NCBI RefSeq assembly: GCF_002355375.1
Contig: NZ_AP017312.1
Location: forward strand, 1,319,001 to 1,383,000
Source: Aneurinibacillus soli
GTDB taxonomy: Bacteria; Bacillota; Bacilli; Aneurinibacillales; Aneurinibacillaceae
Direction of reading: 5' to 3'
DNA: 64,000 nt
Part shown: one piece after another, positions 9,215 to 18,898 of the stretch
Position numbering within the stretch: the first letter of the stretch is position 1
Layout of the letters: each line of letters begins with the position of its first letter
The notes under the pieces: generated by a model
Database searches by the model: none
What the model saw: the letters and a program-made list of their open reading frames with translations, nothing else
What the model was told of the DNA's origin: nothing
Translations under genes and position numbers: made by a program

Positions 9215-10351
9215 ATGAGTAAACGCGATTATTATGAGGTGCTCGGCGTCGCGAAATCAGCTTCGGAAGACGAGATAAAAAAAGCGTACCGCAAGCTCGC
9301 CCGCCAGTATCATCCGGACGTAAATAAAGAGCCGGATGCGGTAGAGAAGTTTAAAGAAGTGAAGGAAGCGTATGATGTTGTAAGCGATCCGCAGAAGCGG
9401 GCGCAATACGACCAGTTTGGCCATGCTGCGGGACAGCAAGGCGGTTTTGGCGGTGGCGGGGCTGATTTCGGCGGCTTTGGCGATATTTTTGATATGTTTT
9501 TCGGTGGTGGAGGCGGCGGCGGACGACGTAATCCGAATGCACCACGTCAGGGGAACGATCTGCAGTATACGATGTCGATTAGCTTCAAGGACGCGTATTT
9601 TGGCAAGGAAGACGAGATCGAGATCCCAAAAGAAACAACCTGCTCGAAGTGTGATGGTTCCGGTGCTGAGCCAGGTACAAAAGTTGAAACATGTCCGACA
9701 TGTAACGGTGCCGGTCAGCAGGACGTGGTACAAAATACACCGTTCGGGCGTGTAGTCAACCGTCGTCCATGCCCGTCTTGTAAAGGCAAAGGCAAGTTTG
9801 TGCCGACCAAGTGCAGCAAATGTCAAGGTAGCGGCAAGGAGACGATTCGTCGTAAAATCCGCATCAACATTCCAGCCGGTGTAGATGATGGCATGCAGAT
9901 GCGTATTTCTGGCGAAGGCGAACTCGGGGTAAACGGCGGACCACCGGGAGATTTGTATGTTGTATTCCGCGTGAAGCGTCATGACTTCTTCGAGCGGGAT
10001 GAAGACAACTTGTTCTGCCAGATTCCGATTACATTTGCTCAGGCGGCGCTCGGTGATGAGATCGAGGTGCCGACAATGGAAGGCAAAGTCAAAATGAAAA
10101 TTCCAGCAGGTACCCAGACCGGCAAGACGTTCCGCCTGCGCGGACACGGCATGCCGCGGGTGAACCGAGGTGGAGCAAAAGGGGATCAGCATGTCAAGGT
10201 AACCGTTGTTACACCGACTAAGCTGAGCGACCGTCAGAAGGAATTGCTGCGTGAGTTTGCTGAACTTGGTGGGGAAGAAACACATGCGGCAGGTAGTGCG
10301 GAGAAGACACTGTGGGATCGATTTAAAAATATGATGCGCGGCGATGTGTAG
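9215..10351 (+). CDS. dnaJ: Chaperone protein DnaJ (Hsp40)
   Basis: 378 residues. The J domain has the HPD motif (YHPDVNK, about residues 32-38). A Gly/Phe-rich linker follows, then four CxxCxGxG zinc-finger repeats ([32 protein letters not shown]), and two C-terminal substrate-binding beta domains. It is the DnaK co-chaperone that stimulates ATP hydrolysis. The GTGCGGGAGTGG leader supplies the ribosome binding site. Confidence 0.98.
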   Translation: MSKRDYYEVLGVAKSASEDEIKKAYRKLARQYHPDVNKEPDAVEKFKEVKEAYDVVSDPQKRAQYDQFGHAAGQQGGFGGGGADFGGFGDIFDMFFGGGGGGGRRNPNAPRQGNDLQYTMSISFKDAYFGKEDEIEIPKETTCSKCDGSGAEPGTKVETCPTCNGAGQQDVVQNTPFGRVVNRRPCPSCKGKGKFVPTKCSKCQGSGKETIRRKIRINIPAGVDDGMQMRISGEGELGVNGGPPGDLYVVFRVKRHDFFERDEDNLFCQIPITFAQAALGDEIEVPTMEGKVKMKIPAGTQTGKTFRLRGHGMPRVNRGGAKGDQHVKVTVVTPTKLSDRQKELLREFAELGGEETHAAGSAEKTLWDRFKNMMRGDV

Positions 10352-10408
10352 TCTGCTACATCTTATACGATAGAACGGGATAGCAATGAGAGGATGGGAA
10401 AAGATACA

Positions 10409-11443
10409 ATGAAATGGTCGGAAATTAGCATTCATACCGCCGAGGAAGCGGTCGAAGCGGTTGCGAACATTCTGCATGAAGCCGGTGCAACAGGAGTTGT
10501 GATTGAAGACCCGGAGATTTTGCAGCGTCAGTGGGAAGATAAATTCGGGGAAATTTATCAATTATCGGAGAAAGATTATCCGGAAGAAGGCGTCATTGTT
10601 AAAGCGTATCTTCTCGTGAACAGCTATCTCGGAGAAACAGTCGATCAAATCAAAGAAGCGGTCAACAATCTTGCCCTGTATGATATCGAGGCAGGACCGG
10701 GAACGATCTCGCTTGCCGAAGTACGGGAAGAAGAGTGGGAGACCGCCTGGAAGAAATATTATAAGCCGGTTGAAGTGTCAGATCGGATTACGATTACCCC
10801 AACGTGGGAGGAATATAAGCCGAAGCGTGAGGATGAGTTGATCATTGAGCTTGATCCGGGCATGGCGTTTGGTACAGGCACACATCCGACGACGGTGCTG
10901 TGTATCCGGGCGCTTGATGAAGCGATCAAAGGCGGCGAGACAATCATTGATGTCGGCTGTGGCACAGGTGTGCTTGCCATTGCGGCGGCAAAACTTGGTG
11001 CTTCGTCCGTGCAAGCACTTGATCTTGATGAAGTGGCCGTGCATTCTGCCCGCATCAATGTGAAGCTTAATCATACAGCGGAGCAGGTTAGTGTCGATCA
11101 GAACAATCTGCTTGACGGGGTAGAAGGCCCGGTTGATATCGTGGTCGCTAACATCCTGGCGGAAGTCATCGTTCGCTTCGTAGATGATGCGACACGGGTG
11201 CTCAAACCAGGTGGTCGCTTCATTACATCCGGCATTATCACTCTCAAAGAAGAAGAAGTGAAGCAGGCGATGGAGTCGGCAGGATTCCGTATTATCGAGT
11301 CTCATTATATGCATGACATGTATGATAGCGAAGACGACGGTGCGCATTATCCGTCAGGTGATACAGTGGCGCCGCCGACGATTCTGGATCGGACGGCGAT
11401 CACATCCGGCTGGGTATGTATTATCGCTGAAAAACTGGCGTAG
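10409..11443 (+). CDS. prmA: Ribosomal protein L11 methyltransferase PrmA
   Basis: 344 residues from the ATG at 10409 (MKWSEISI), the start expected for the family; GAGGATGGG lies about 10 bp upstream. An in-frame ATG at 10394 lies too close to that site. PrmA uses SAM to methylate ribosomal protein L11. An N-terminal L11-recognition domain is followed by the Rossmann methyltransferase domain: [33 protein letters not shown] and the catalytic-loop motif VVANILAEV. It lies between dnaJ and rsmE, as in other Bacilli. Confidence 0.95.
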   Translation: MKWSEISIHTAEEAVEAVANILHEAGATGVVIEDPEILQRQWEDKFGEIYQLSEKDYPEEGVIVKAYLLVNSYLGETVDQIKEAVNNLALYDIEAGPGTISLAEVREEEWETAWKKYYKPVEVSDRITITPTWEEYKPKREDELIIELDPGMAFGTGTHPTTVLCIRALDEAIKGGETIIDVGCGTGVLAIAAAKLGASSVQALDLDEVAVHSARINVKLNHTAEQVSVDQNNLLDGVEGPVDIVVANILAEVIVRFVDDATRVLKPGGRFITSGIITLKEEEVKQAMESAGFRIIESHYMHDMYDSEDDGAHYPSGDTVAPPTILDRTAITSGWVCIIAEKLA

Positions 11444-11457
11444 CGGAGGAGTTAAAT

Positions 11458-12192
11458 ATGCAGCGTTATTTTGTAGAACCGATGCACATGCGAGAGCAGG
11501 AGGTCACCATTACAGGTGACGATGTGAACCACATCGTGCGCGTGATGCGAAGCCGTATCGGGGATGAAGTAATTTGCTGCAACGGTCAGGGGCGCGATGT
11601 GCGCGGCACGATTGAGGCGATTGAGCCGGATGCTGTGCATATCCGCATCCTGGAAGAAGGCTTGAAAAATCGCGAACTTCCGGTGCAAGTTACCATTGCC
11701 CAGGGATTGCCTAAAGGTGATAAAATGGAATGGGTCATTCAGAAAGGCACTGAGCTCGGTGCTTTTTCTTTTTGCGCGTTTACATCAAGCCGGACCGTTG
11801 TGAAGCTCGATACGAAAAAAGAAGCCAAGCGTCTGGAGCGCTGGCAAAAAATCGCTAAGGAAGCGGCTGAACAGTCGCACCGAAGCGTAGTACCGCATAT
11901 CGGGAATGTGCAGAGCTGGCGCGAGTTGCTTGCATCTGCATCGGGTTTCCATTATGCTGTACTTGCATATGAAAAAGAGGAAAGTGCCACGTTTGGTCGT
12001 GTGCTGGCGGACATGCCGCCTGGATCAAAACTGCTTGTTGTCATTGGCCCGGAAGGTGGATTCGATGAGAAAGAAGTAGCAGAAGCAGAAGCGGCAGGCT
12101 TTGCCGCTGTGTCGCTTGGCAAGCGCATCCTGCGGGCCGAGACAGCCCCGCTGTACGCGCTATCTTGTGTGTCCTATCGATTTGAACAATAA
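11458..12192 (+). CDS. rsmE: 16S rRNA (uracil-1498-N3)-methyltransferase RsmE
   Basis: 244 residues. RsmE is a SPOUT-class, trefoil-knot methyltransferase that modifies U1498 of 16S rRNA. An N-terminal PUA-like domain (HIVRVMRSRIGDEV) is followed by the SPOUT domain: AQGLPKGDKMEWVIQKGTELG, IGPEGGFDEKE and LGKRILRAETAPLYAL. It starts 15 bp after prmA with GGAGGAG, so the two are cotranscribed. Confidence 0.96.
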   Translation: MQRYFVEPMHMREQEVTITGDDVNHIVRVMRSRIGDEVICCNGQGRDVRGTIEAIEPDAVHIRILEEGLKNRELPVQVTIAQGLPKGDKMEWVIQKGTELGAFSFCAFTSSRTVVKLDTKKEAKRLERWQKIAKEAAEQSHRSVVPHIGNVQSWRELLASASGFHYAVLAYEKEESATFGRVLADMPPGSKLLVVIGPEGGFDEKEVAEAEAAGFAAVSLGKRILRAETAPLYALSCVSYRFEQ

Positions 12193-12246
12193 AACTCGGT
12201 TTCGTTTCATCGGGTGATTTTTACTAGAGTAAGGAGTTGGGGAAGC

Positions 12247-13587
12247 ATGCCAACTGTTGCGTTTCATACCCTTGGATGCAAAGTAAACCATTATGAGACG
12301 GAAGCGATCTGGCAGTTATTTAAGGATGCTGGATATGAAAAAACGGATTTTGAGCAAAAATCCGATGTATATGTCATTAACACGTGTACGGTAACGAATA
12401 CAGGCGACAAAAAAAGCCGCCAGGTCATTCGCCGGGCGATTCGCCGCAATCCGGACGCTGTCGTAGCAGTAACAGGCTGCTATGCGCAAACGACGCCGCA
12501 TGAAATTATGGCGATTCCAGGTGTGGATATTGTCGTCGGAACATCGGGCCGTGAGCAATTGACTGATTATGTGAATCAGTATTTGCAGGACCGTCAGCCG
12601 ATTAATGCGGTATCGAACATCATGAAAGCACGCGAATACGAAGAACTCGATGTACCAGAGTTTACAGACCGCACACGTGCCTCACTGAAAATTCAGGAAG
12701 GCTGTAACAACTTCTGTACATTCTGCATCATTCCGTGGGCACGTGGCCTGATGCGTAGTCGTAAGCCGGAGAGTGTCGTTGAACAGGCGAACAAGCTTGT
12801 CGCGGCGGGCTACAAAGAAATCGTGCTGACCGGCATTCACACCGGCGGTTATGGAGAAGATCTCGAAGACTATAATCTCGCACGTCTGCTGCGTGACCTT
12901 GATACGAAAGTACCGGGCCTCGCACGCATCCGAATTAGCTCCATTGAGGCGAGTCAGATTACGGATGAAGTGATCGAGATCTTGAATTCGTCGGATAAAA
13001 TGTGCCGCCATCTGCACGTTCCGCTGCAAGCTGGCAATGATCACGTATTAAAACGCATGCGTCGTAAATATACGACAGACGAATACCGCGCGACGATTGA
13101 GAAGCTGCACCAGGCGCTTCCAGACGTAGCGATTACAACAGATATTATTGTAGGATTCCCAGGTGAAACCGAAGAGATGTATGAGAACGGCTTCCGTTTC
13201 ATCGAAGAGATGAAGTTCGCTGAGTTGCACGTCTTCCCATATTCGAAGCGCAGCGGCACACCAGCTGCACGTATGGAAGATCAAGTAGATGAAGAGATCA
13301 AAAACCGCCGTGTACACGAATTAATTGAGCTGTCGAACCGAATGGCAGTTGAGTACTCAAGTAAATTTGTCGGTCAGGTGCTTGAAGTCATTCCAGAAGA
13401 GCCGTACAAAGAAGCACCAGATAGTGGTCTGTATGTCGGTCATGCCGATAACTATCTCAAACTGGTATTCCCGGCGAATGAGTCACTTGTCGGCAAGATC
13501 TGTATGGTGCGCGTGGACGAGCCAGGCGCAGAAACGTGCAAAGGCACATTCGTGCGTGTACTGAGCGAAGAAGCGCTTCAGGCATAA
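12247..13587 (+). CDS. mtaB: tRNA ms2t6A methylthiotransferase MtaB
   Basis: 446 residues from the ATG at 12247, preceded by AAGGAGTTGGGG. MtaB is a radical SAM methylthiotransferase that turns t6A37 of tRNA into ms2t6A37. The N-terminal UPF0004 domain has three cluster cysteines (TLGCKVNHYE, NTCTVTN, VTGCYAQ). The radical SAM domain has CNNFCTFCIIPWARG, and a C-terminal TRAM domain ends near VLSEEALQA. The HTLGCKVN start is diagnostic for MtaB/YqeV as opposed to MiaB. A terminator follows. Confidence 0.95.
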   Translation: MPTVAFHTLGCKVNHYETEAIWQLFKDAGYEKTDFEQKSDVYVINTCTVTNTGDKKSRQVIRRAIRRNPDAVVAVTGCYAQTTPHEIMAIPGVDIVVGTSGREQLTDYVNQYLQDRQPINAVSNIMKAREYEELDVPEFTDRTRASLKIQEGCNNFCTFCIIPWARGLMRSRKPESVVEQANKLVAAGYKEIVLTGIHTGGYGEDLEDYNLARLLRDLDTKVPGLARIRISSIEASQITDEVIEILNSSDKMCRHLHVPLQAGNDHVLKRMRRKYTTDEYRATIEKLHQALPDVAITTDIIVGFPGETEEMYENGFRFIEEMKFAELHVFPYSKRSGTPAARMEDQVDEEIKNRRVHELIELSNRMAVEYSSKFVGQVLEVIPEEPYKEAPDSGLYVGHADNYLKLVFPANESLVGKICMVRVDEPGAETCKGTFVRVLSEEALQA

Positions 13588-13593
13588 GCAGAG

Positions 13594-13637
13594 AAGCTGT
13601 CCTAAGAGCCAGAACATGGCGAATGGGACAGCTTTTT
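13594..13637 (+). terminator. Rho-independent terminator after mtaB
   Basis: AAGCTGTCC pairs with GGGACAGCTT across a 20-odd base loop, followed by a run of T. It ends the dnaJ/prmA/rsmE/mtaB region. Confidence 0.75.
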
Positions 13638-13646
13638 GTTGTAGAA

Positions 13647-13740
13647 TCGAAAGCGTGGTGGTGAGGGAGTGGGAGAAGGAAGGAGCCGTTCGCTTCAGTA
13701 CGCTTGCAGGGAAGCTCAGCCTCTTGATCTTGCTTGATGA
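13647..13740. repeat. Partial copy of the palindromic intergenic element
   Basis: ATCGAAAGCGTGGTGGTGAG followed by TTCGCTTCAGTACGCTT and CAGGGAAGC resembles one half of the elements at 296-529 and 613-846 but has no matching second half. It looks like a truncated copy adjacent to the intact one at 13745. Confidence 0.45.
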
Positions 13741-13744
13741 TTTT

Positions 13745-13983
13745 TATCCAAAGTGTGCTAGGAGCGGGAGCGGGTGGGGCAACGGAACGCTTGTACGCGC
13801 TCCCCAGCGGAAGGGGCCAGATGAACGGGCCTTTGCCCACAATACTTCGATGCGAATACATTGTGGGCTTTCTTTTGTGGGCGAGTTTATCTGGTACCTG
13901 AAGCGGACAGTTCCCACTTCTCCGTAAGCGTACCGAAGTGACGAGGTTCCATCCGATTCCGCTCCTCCACCATACTTTGGATA
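13745..13983. repeat. Palindromic intergenic element, copy 3
   Basis: A 239-bp element bounded by TATCCAAAGTGTGCTAGGAG and the inverted CTCCTCCACCATACTTTGG-ATA. Its interior on the plus strand matches the minus strand of copy 1 at the same spacing (GGGCAACGGAACGCTT, TTTGCCCACAA, TTTTGTGGGCGAGTTTA). The outermost bases differ from copies 1 and 2 yet still pair with each other (TATCC/GGATA here, AAC/GTT in copy 1, CG/CG in copy 2). It lies between the mtaB terminator and dctS. Confidence 0.72.
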
Positions 13984-14016
13984 AAACCTCCACCAAGAAA
14001 AACGAGGGGGAATTAA

Positions 14017-15618
14017 ATGCGACTGGATAATTGGCCGATTCGCTGGAAGATCACACTGCTGGCATTCGGTATCGTGCTCTTTTCCTTGCTTATGGGGACG
14101 ATGATCCTCATCGGAAAAATCGTAACGGTTAAAGTAGAGGACGTAAGCGACCGCTCGCTTCTCATCGCGAAAGTGACTGCCCAGATACCAGAGATCAAGC
14201 GATTAGTGGAATCCGGTGATCCTAATCGTGTCGTTCAGAAGCTAGTCGAGCAAGTACGGGCCATTTATGGAGCCGATTATATTGTTGTCGTCAATATGGA
14301 CGGCGTGCGCTTGTCGCATCCACTTGAGAACCGGATTGGTACACGGTTCCCGATAAACCAGGCGGCGAAACCTGCGTTCGCAGAACACGTATATGTCGAT
14401 CAGGTACAGGGCGATCTAGGGGACGGCGTACGGGCATATGCGCCAATTATGAACGATGAGCATCAGCAAGTCGGGGTAGTGATGGTCGGCAATACAGTGC
14501 CGCCACTTATCGCGATTTTGCATGATTTGAGCGGCGAGATGGTGCTGATCTTATCACTGACACTTTTCTTTGGGATTTTCGGAGCGTATTTGCTAGCAAG
14601 CCATATTAAGCAGCAGACATTCCAACTTGAGCCGCAGGAGCTAGCTCGGACGATTGATGAACGGACTGCTGCCTTCCATGCGATTCATGAAGGCATTATC
14701 GCGATTGATGAGCAGGAACGCATCACCGTTATTAATGAAGCAGCCAAGCGCATGCTTAAGGTGCACGTGGAAGCAGTGGGTGAGAATATTCGGGATGTCA
14801 TTCCAGACACGCGGCTGCCAGAAATTCTGGAGCTTGGCTATCCGCTTTATAATCGCCAGTTCTATATTGGTGATACGCTCATCGTGAGCAACCGGGTCCC
14901 GATTCAGGTGAAAGGTAAGACAAAAGGGGCGCTTGCCATCTTTCAGGATAAAACAGACGTAACACGTATGGCAGAAGAACTAACAGGTGTTAAATCATTC
15001 GTGGATGCGCTGCGTGCCAAAAACCATGAACATAGCAACAAACTCCATACGATCGCCGGGCTTATTCAGCTTGGCAAAGATCAGGAGGCACTTCGTTATA
15101 TTTTCCAGCTCGATGAAGAACAGGAGAATGTCGCGCACTACATCGGAGACCGGATTCAAGACGTGAATCTGATGGGGCTGCTAATCGGCAAAATCAGTCG
15201 GGCCAAGGAACTCGATATTACTCTGCACATTGATCCGTACAGTGAATTCCGTCGGTTCCCACAGGATGTGACGTATCATGATCTTGTCATCATCATTGGC
15301 AACCTGATTGAGAATGCGTTTGATGGGCTTGCAGAAGTAACCGATCGAGAGAAAAAAATTGATGTCTCGATTGTACAGGACGACAGCTATGTTATTATCG
15401 AAACAGACGATAATGGAATCGGCATCCCGGAAGAGGTGCGACGCTATATTTTTGAGAAAGGCTTTTCCACCAAGCAAAAAGATGAACGGGGCATTGGGCT
15501 ATATCTTGTTTCGTCCATTGTAGAGCGGAGTGGAGGCGAGATTGAAGTAGACAGTAGCGCAGGCTTCGGAACGTGGATACGTGTTACGCTGCCGATGGAG
15601 CGGAAGGAGGAAGAGTAG
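14017..15618 (+). CDS. dctS: Dicarboxylate sensor histidine kinase (CitA/DcuS family, DctS-like)
   Basis: 533 residues. There is a TM helix near residues 13-35, an extracytoplasmic PAS-like sensor (YIVVVNMDGVRLSHP...IGTRF) to about residue 170, and a second TM near 172-195. A cytoplasmic PAS domain follows. The DcuS-type phosphoacceptor box NHEHSNKLHTIAG has the likely phosphorylated His at 337. The HATPase domain has NLIENAFDG, DNGIGIPEE and GIGLYLV. It is a membrane sensor of C4-dicarboxylates, followed directly by its response regulator. With the neighbouring transporter and binding protein it matches the B. subtilis dctBSRP set; the symbol is given by that analogy. Confidence 0.87.
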   Translation: MRLDNWPIRWKITLLAFGIVLFSLLMGTMILIGKIVTVKVEDVSDRSLLIAKVTAQIPEIKRLVESGDPNRVVQKLVEQVRAIYGADYIVVVNMDGVRLSHPLENRIGTRFPINQAAKPAFAEHVYVDQVQGDLGDGVRAYAPIMNDEHQQVGVVMVGNTVPPLIAILHDLSGEMVLILSLTLFFGIFGAYLLASHIKQQTFQLEPQELARTIDERTAAFHAIHEGIIAIDEQERITVINEAAKRMLKVHVEAVGENIRDVIPDTRLPEILELGYPLYNRQFYIGDTLIVSNRVPIQVKGKTKGALAIFQDKTDVTRMAEELTGVKSFVDALRAKNHEHSNKLHTIAGLIQLGKDQEALRYIFQLDEEQENVAHYIGDRIQDVNLMGLLIGKISRAKELDITLHIDPYSEFRRFPQDVTYHDLVIIIGNLIENAFDGLAEVTDREKKIDVSIVQDDSYVIIETDDNGIGIPEEVRRYIFEKGFSTKQKDERGIGLYLVSSIVERSGGEIEVDSSAGFGTWIRVTLPMERKEEE

Positions 15619-16326
15619 ATGAGCAAGCCAATCGAAGTACTGCTTGTAGAAGATGACCCGATGGTGCAGGAGATTAATCTGTCTTTTATTGAACGTGTGG
15701 AGGGGTTTGCCGTGACGGGAGTAGCCCGTAACGGAGAAGAAGCATTAGAGAAAATAAAAGAACGGACTCCTGATCTTGTTATTCTTGACCTGTATATGCC
15801 GGGCAAGGGAGGGCTTGAAACGCTGCGAATGATTCGCCGGGATGAACAAGATGTGGATGTAATTGCTGTGACGGCAGCCAATGACCGCGAGACCGTTTTA
15901 CGTGTGATGCGGCTTGGAGCGGTCGACTATATATTTAAGCCCTTCCAGTTTGAACGCATTCAGGCATCACTTGTGCGTTACCGGGAACAGTTCTTGTGTA
16001 AGCAGTCTTCGGCTACTTTTTCCCAGACGATGTTTGACCGTATATATGAGAATGCTACGTCGAGTACGGCAGGTAGCACGGTACGGGATGGAGCAGAATT
16101 GCATTATCCGAAAGGGATTCAGGCGTTTACGCTTCAGCAGGTAACAGATTGTCTGCGGCAGTCCGATCGGGGGATGTCGGCTGAGGAGATCAGCCAGTTG
16201 ATCGGGATGTCCCGCGTTACCGTTCGTCGTTATCTTGAGTATTTGGAATCAGTTGAGCAGGCGAGGTCTGTGATGAATTACGGCACGGTTGGCCGTCCGA
16301 TGAAAACATATGTCTGGCTTGCATGA
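15619..16326 (+). CDS. dctR: Response regulator, CitB/DcuR family (DctR-like)
   Basis: 235 residues. The receiver domain has EDD at 11-13, the phosphoacceptor Asp57 in LVILDLYMPG, a T in AVTAAND and a K in FKPF. The C-terminal helix-turn-helix region (GMSAEEISQLIGMSRVTVRRYLEYL) binds DNA. It begins one base after the kinase stop codon, so the two are translationally coupled. It probably activates the symporter gene that follows. Confidence 0.88.
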   Translation: MSKPIEVLLVEDDPMVQEINLSFIERVEGFAVTGVARNGEEALEKIKERTPDLVILDLYMPGKGGLETLRMIRRDEQDVDVIAVTAANDRETVLRVMRLGAVDYIFKPFQFERIQASLVRYREQFLCKQSSATFSQTMFDRIYENATSSTAGSTVRDGAELHYPKGIQAFTLQQVTDCLRQSDRGMSAEEISQLIGMSRVTVRRYLEYLESVEQARSVMNYGTVGRPMKTYVWLA

Positions 16327-16384
16327 ACAAAAAGAACAAAACGTTTAATAAGTACGCAAACTTTTCCTCTCTCCCTGCAAGCGT

Positions 16385-16419
16385 TATCATGAATCTATCA
16401 GAAAACGACAGATAATGAT
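16385..16419 (+). promoter_or_regulatory. Possible operator upstream of the symporter gene
   Basis: The 120-bp gap between the regulator and the symporter holds an imperfect inverted repeat, ATCATGA (16386-16392) with TAATGAT (16413-16419), and a nested TCTATC/GACAGA pair. It is a plausible DctR binding site by position only. I could not define promoter boxes. Confidence 0.25.
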
Positions 16420-16446
16420 GAATATTTGCAAAGGGGAGTATACTGT

Positions 16447-17709
16447 ATGAGAATTACAAAAAACTTGACGTTTCAAGTTCTCGTAGCGATTGTGCTTGGT
16501 GTTATCGTAGGGCAAGTATGGCCCAAATTCGGACAAGATATGAAAGTGGTCGGTGAGACATTCATCAACCTGATTAAGATGGTAATCGCTCCGATTATCT
16601 TCCTGACCATTGTCATCGGCATTTCGAGCATGGGTGATATGAAAAAAGTCGGTCGTGTGGGCGGTAAAGCACTTTTATACTTTGAGGTTGTAACAACGTT
16701 TGCACTTTTCATTGGTATTATCGTAGCGAATCTAGTAAAACCGGGTGCCGGTCTTGATCCGGAAAAACTGAAAAAAGGCGACATCGCGAAATATGTAGAC
16801 AGTGCAAAAGATATGGACTGGGTGCAATTCTTCACGCACATCGTTCCGTCTAACGTATTTGAAGCATTCGCGAAAGGCGATATTCTGCAAATTCTTTTCT
16901 TCTCCGTACTGTTCGGCCTTGGTCTGACGATGCTTGGGGATACAGGAAAACCAGTGATTAGCTTCTTTGATAAGCTGTCCAAAATTTTCTTCAACATACT
17001 TGGTATGGTGATGAAGCTTGCTCCGATCGGTGCTTTTGGAGGGATGGCGTACACAATCGGTAAATTCGGGATTGCGACATTGAAACCGCTCAGCATGCTG
17101 ATGGTGAGTGTATATGGAACGATGTTTCTGTTCGTGTTCGTCGTCCTTAACATTATCGCCAAACTGTATGGCTTTAGTCTGTGGAAATACTTGAGCTTCA
17201 TAAAAGAAGAACTACTCCTTGTTCTCGGTACATCGTCTTCCGAGTCTGCACTGCCGGGCATGATGAACAAGATGGAGCGTTTTGGCTGTTCGAAGCCAGT
17301 AGTAGGTCTTGTCATCCCGACTGGGTATTCGTTCAACCTTGATGGTACGACGATTTATCTGTCTATGGCGACAATCTTTTTAGCACAGGTCTTCCATGTT
17401 GATCTGAGCATTGCTCAGCAGTTGACCATTATTGCGATCCTGATGCTTACCTCTAAAGGTGCAGCAGCTGTAACAGGCGGTGGATTCATCGTCCTTGCTT
17501 CTACACTGACAGCGATGCAGGTCATTCCAATTGAAGGTCTGGCACTTTTGCTTGGTGTAGACCGCTTCATGTCTGAAGCGCGTGCGATCGTTAACCTCAT
17601 CGGGAACGGTGTAGCGACAATTGTTGTGGCGAAGAGTGAGAAAGAGTTTGATGAATCGAAGCATCAGGAAGCGCTTGTCGAAATGGCGCAGCCGAAGCTG
17701 AGTGCATAA
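16447..17709 (+). CDS. dctP: C4-dicarboxylate:cation symporter (DctA/GltP family)
   Basis: 420 residues from the ATG at 16447, with AAAGGGGAG upstream. This is a dicarboxylate/amino acid:cation symporter with eight TM helices and two re-entrant hairpins. Diagnostic segments are the first TM ([18 protein letters not shown]), the serine-rich hairpin loop [15 protein letters not shown], the [15 protein letters not shown]7 motif and [15 protein letters not shown]. It takes up succinate, fumarate or malate with protons or Na+. In B. subtilis the paralogue controlled by DctSR is called DctP; the symbol follows that usage. Confidence 0.9.
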   Translation: MRITKNLTFQVLVAIVLGVIVGQVWPKFGQDMKVVGETFINLIKMVIAPIIFLTIVIGISSMGDMKKVGRVGGKALLYFEVVTTFALFIGIIVANLVKPGAGLDPEKLKKGDIAKYVDSAKDMDWVQFFTHIVPSNVFEAFAKGDILQILFFSVLFGLGLTMLGDTGKPVISFFDKLSKIFFNILGMVMKLAPIGAFGGMAYTIGKFGIATLKPLSMLMVSVYGTMFLFVFVVLNIIAKLYGFSLWKYLSFIKEELLLVLGTSSSESALPGMMNKMERFGCSKPVVGLVIPTGYSFNLDGTTIYLSMATIFLAQVFHVDLSIAQQLTIIAILMLTSKGAAAVTGGGFIVLASTLTAMQVIPIEGLALLLGVDRFMSEARAIVNLIGNGVATIVVAKSEKEFDESKHQEALVEMAQPKLSA

Positions 17710-17730
17710 TATTTTCTGTAATCGTTTAGA

Positions 17731-17760
17731 GCGTGGACAGGCTGTTGTCCACGCTTTTTT
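17731..17760 (+). terminator. Rho-independent terminator after the symporter gene
   Basis: GCGTGGACA pairs with TGTCCACGC around a short loop, followed by six T. An extended -10-like TGCTATGAT directly after it may start transcription of the next gene. Confidence 0.85.
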
Positions 17761-17810
17761 GTGCTATGATACACGCAAAGGATTTTTCAGAGAAAAAAGG
17801 TGAAAACAGC

Positions 17811-18866
17811 ATGAAGTCGCTTCGCTGGCTTATTGTATTTCTTATATCCGGTCTTGTACTGTCGATTGGAGTAGGATTTGGCTTTAGCTTTACGATGCAG
17901 AAGCCGAAATATGAAGATGAAGAACAGGCAGGACTCAACCAGAAAGTCATCATTCGATTCAGCCATGTGGTAGCGGAGAGTACGCCGAAAGGTCTGGCGG
18001 TTGCTCGCTTTGCTGAGCTTGTTCGTCAGAAAACAAACGGCATGGTCGAGATTCGTGTATATCCGAATGCTACTTTGTATAACGACGCAACAGAATTTGA
18101 TGCGCTCCAGCAGGATCAGGTGGAGATGATTGCGCCTGCCACATCGAAGCTATCCGCTCGCTATCCAGCGTGGATGGTGATGGATTTGCCGTATGCGTTT
18201 CGGGATGAGCGTATGGTTGGTGAAGCGATGGATGGTCCGCTTGGGAAGCTTTTATTTCAAGCGATTAATGATCCGAATGTGAAAGGTCTTGCACTGTGGG
18301 ACAATGGATTTAAACAAATGACGTCGAATGAGCCGCTACGCAATCCGGATGATTTCAAGGGGAAGACATTCCGGATTATGGCGAGTCCGGTGCTGCGTTC
18401 ACAATTTGCAGCATTGGGTGCACAGGCAGAGAGTTACGGTTTTGATGATCTGTACCGGCAATTGGAGATGGGAAGTGTAGAGGGAGAAGAAAATACACTG
18501 TCTAATATTTACAGCAAGCGACTTTATCAGGTGCAGAAGCATATGGACGTTAGTAATCACGGGTATTTGGGTTATATTGTATTAATAAACAAAACAACCT
18601 GGAATCGGCTATCGGAAAAACAAAGGCAGGCCATTCAAGAAGCAATGGCAGAGACGACTGCCTGGGTACGCCATTATGCACATGATATTAACAACCGGGC
18701 ATTGACAGAGATGAAGGACCGTCATCTTATGACAATTCATATGCAGACTGATGCGGAGAAAAAGGCCTGGAAAAAGGCGGTTTCTCCTCTGTATGATCAG
18801 TATAAAGACATAATTGGGGAACAGGTGCTGGCAGAATGGCAGAAGCTGAACAGTCGCCCACAGTAG
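17811..18866 (+). CDS. dctB: DctP-family dicarboxylate-binding protein (DctB-like co-sensor)
   Basis: 351 residues from the ATG at 17811, preceded by AAAAAAGGTG. An N-terminal hydrophobic helix (WLIVFLISGLVLSIGVGF) anchors or exports the protein. It has the TRAP solute-receptor fold: IIRFSHVVAESTPKGLAV, VYPNATLY, the arginine-containing GKTFRIMASPVL and the QLEMGSVEGEEN region. No TRAP membrane genes (DctQ, DctM) are beside it. In B. subtilis the equivalent protein DctB works with the DctS kinase as an extracytoplasmic co-sensor, and that role fits here better than transport. Confidence 0.85.
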   Translation: MKSLRWLIVFLISGLVLSIGVGFGFSFTMQKPKYEDEEQAGLNQKVIIRFSHVVAESTPKGLAVARFAELVRQKTNGMVEIRVYPNATLYNDATEFDALQQDQVEMIAPATSKLSARYPAWMVMDLPYAFRDERMVGEAMDGPLGKLLFQAINDPNVKGLALWDNGFKQMTSNEPLRNPDDFKGKTFRIMASPVLRSQFAALGAQAESYGFDDLYRQLEMGSVEGEENTLSNIYSKRLYQVQKHMDVSNHGYLGYIVLINKTTWNRLSEKQRQAIQEAMAETTAWVRHYAHDINNRALTEMKDRHLMTIHMQTDAEKKAWKKAVSPLYDQYKDIIGEQVLAEWQKLNSRPQ

Positions 18867-18898
18867 TTAAAAAACGCTTTTGTAAGGAGGAATACTTG

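Noticed and set aside
9257-10561. A 434-codon open frame on the minus strand across dnaJ
   Set aside because: It is the antisense shadow of the GC-biased dnaJ gene, with no ribosome binding site and no recognisable domain. The plus strand is unambiguous.
13457-13996. A 179-codon minus-strand frame after mtaB
   Set aside because: It spans the terminator and the palindromic element. Its similarity to frames at 281-568 comes from the shared repeat.
17811-18866. A TRAP transporter
   Set aside because: Only the solute-binding protein is present. The dctM/dctQ genes are missing and the neighbours form a DctSR-symporter system.
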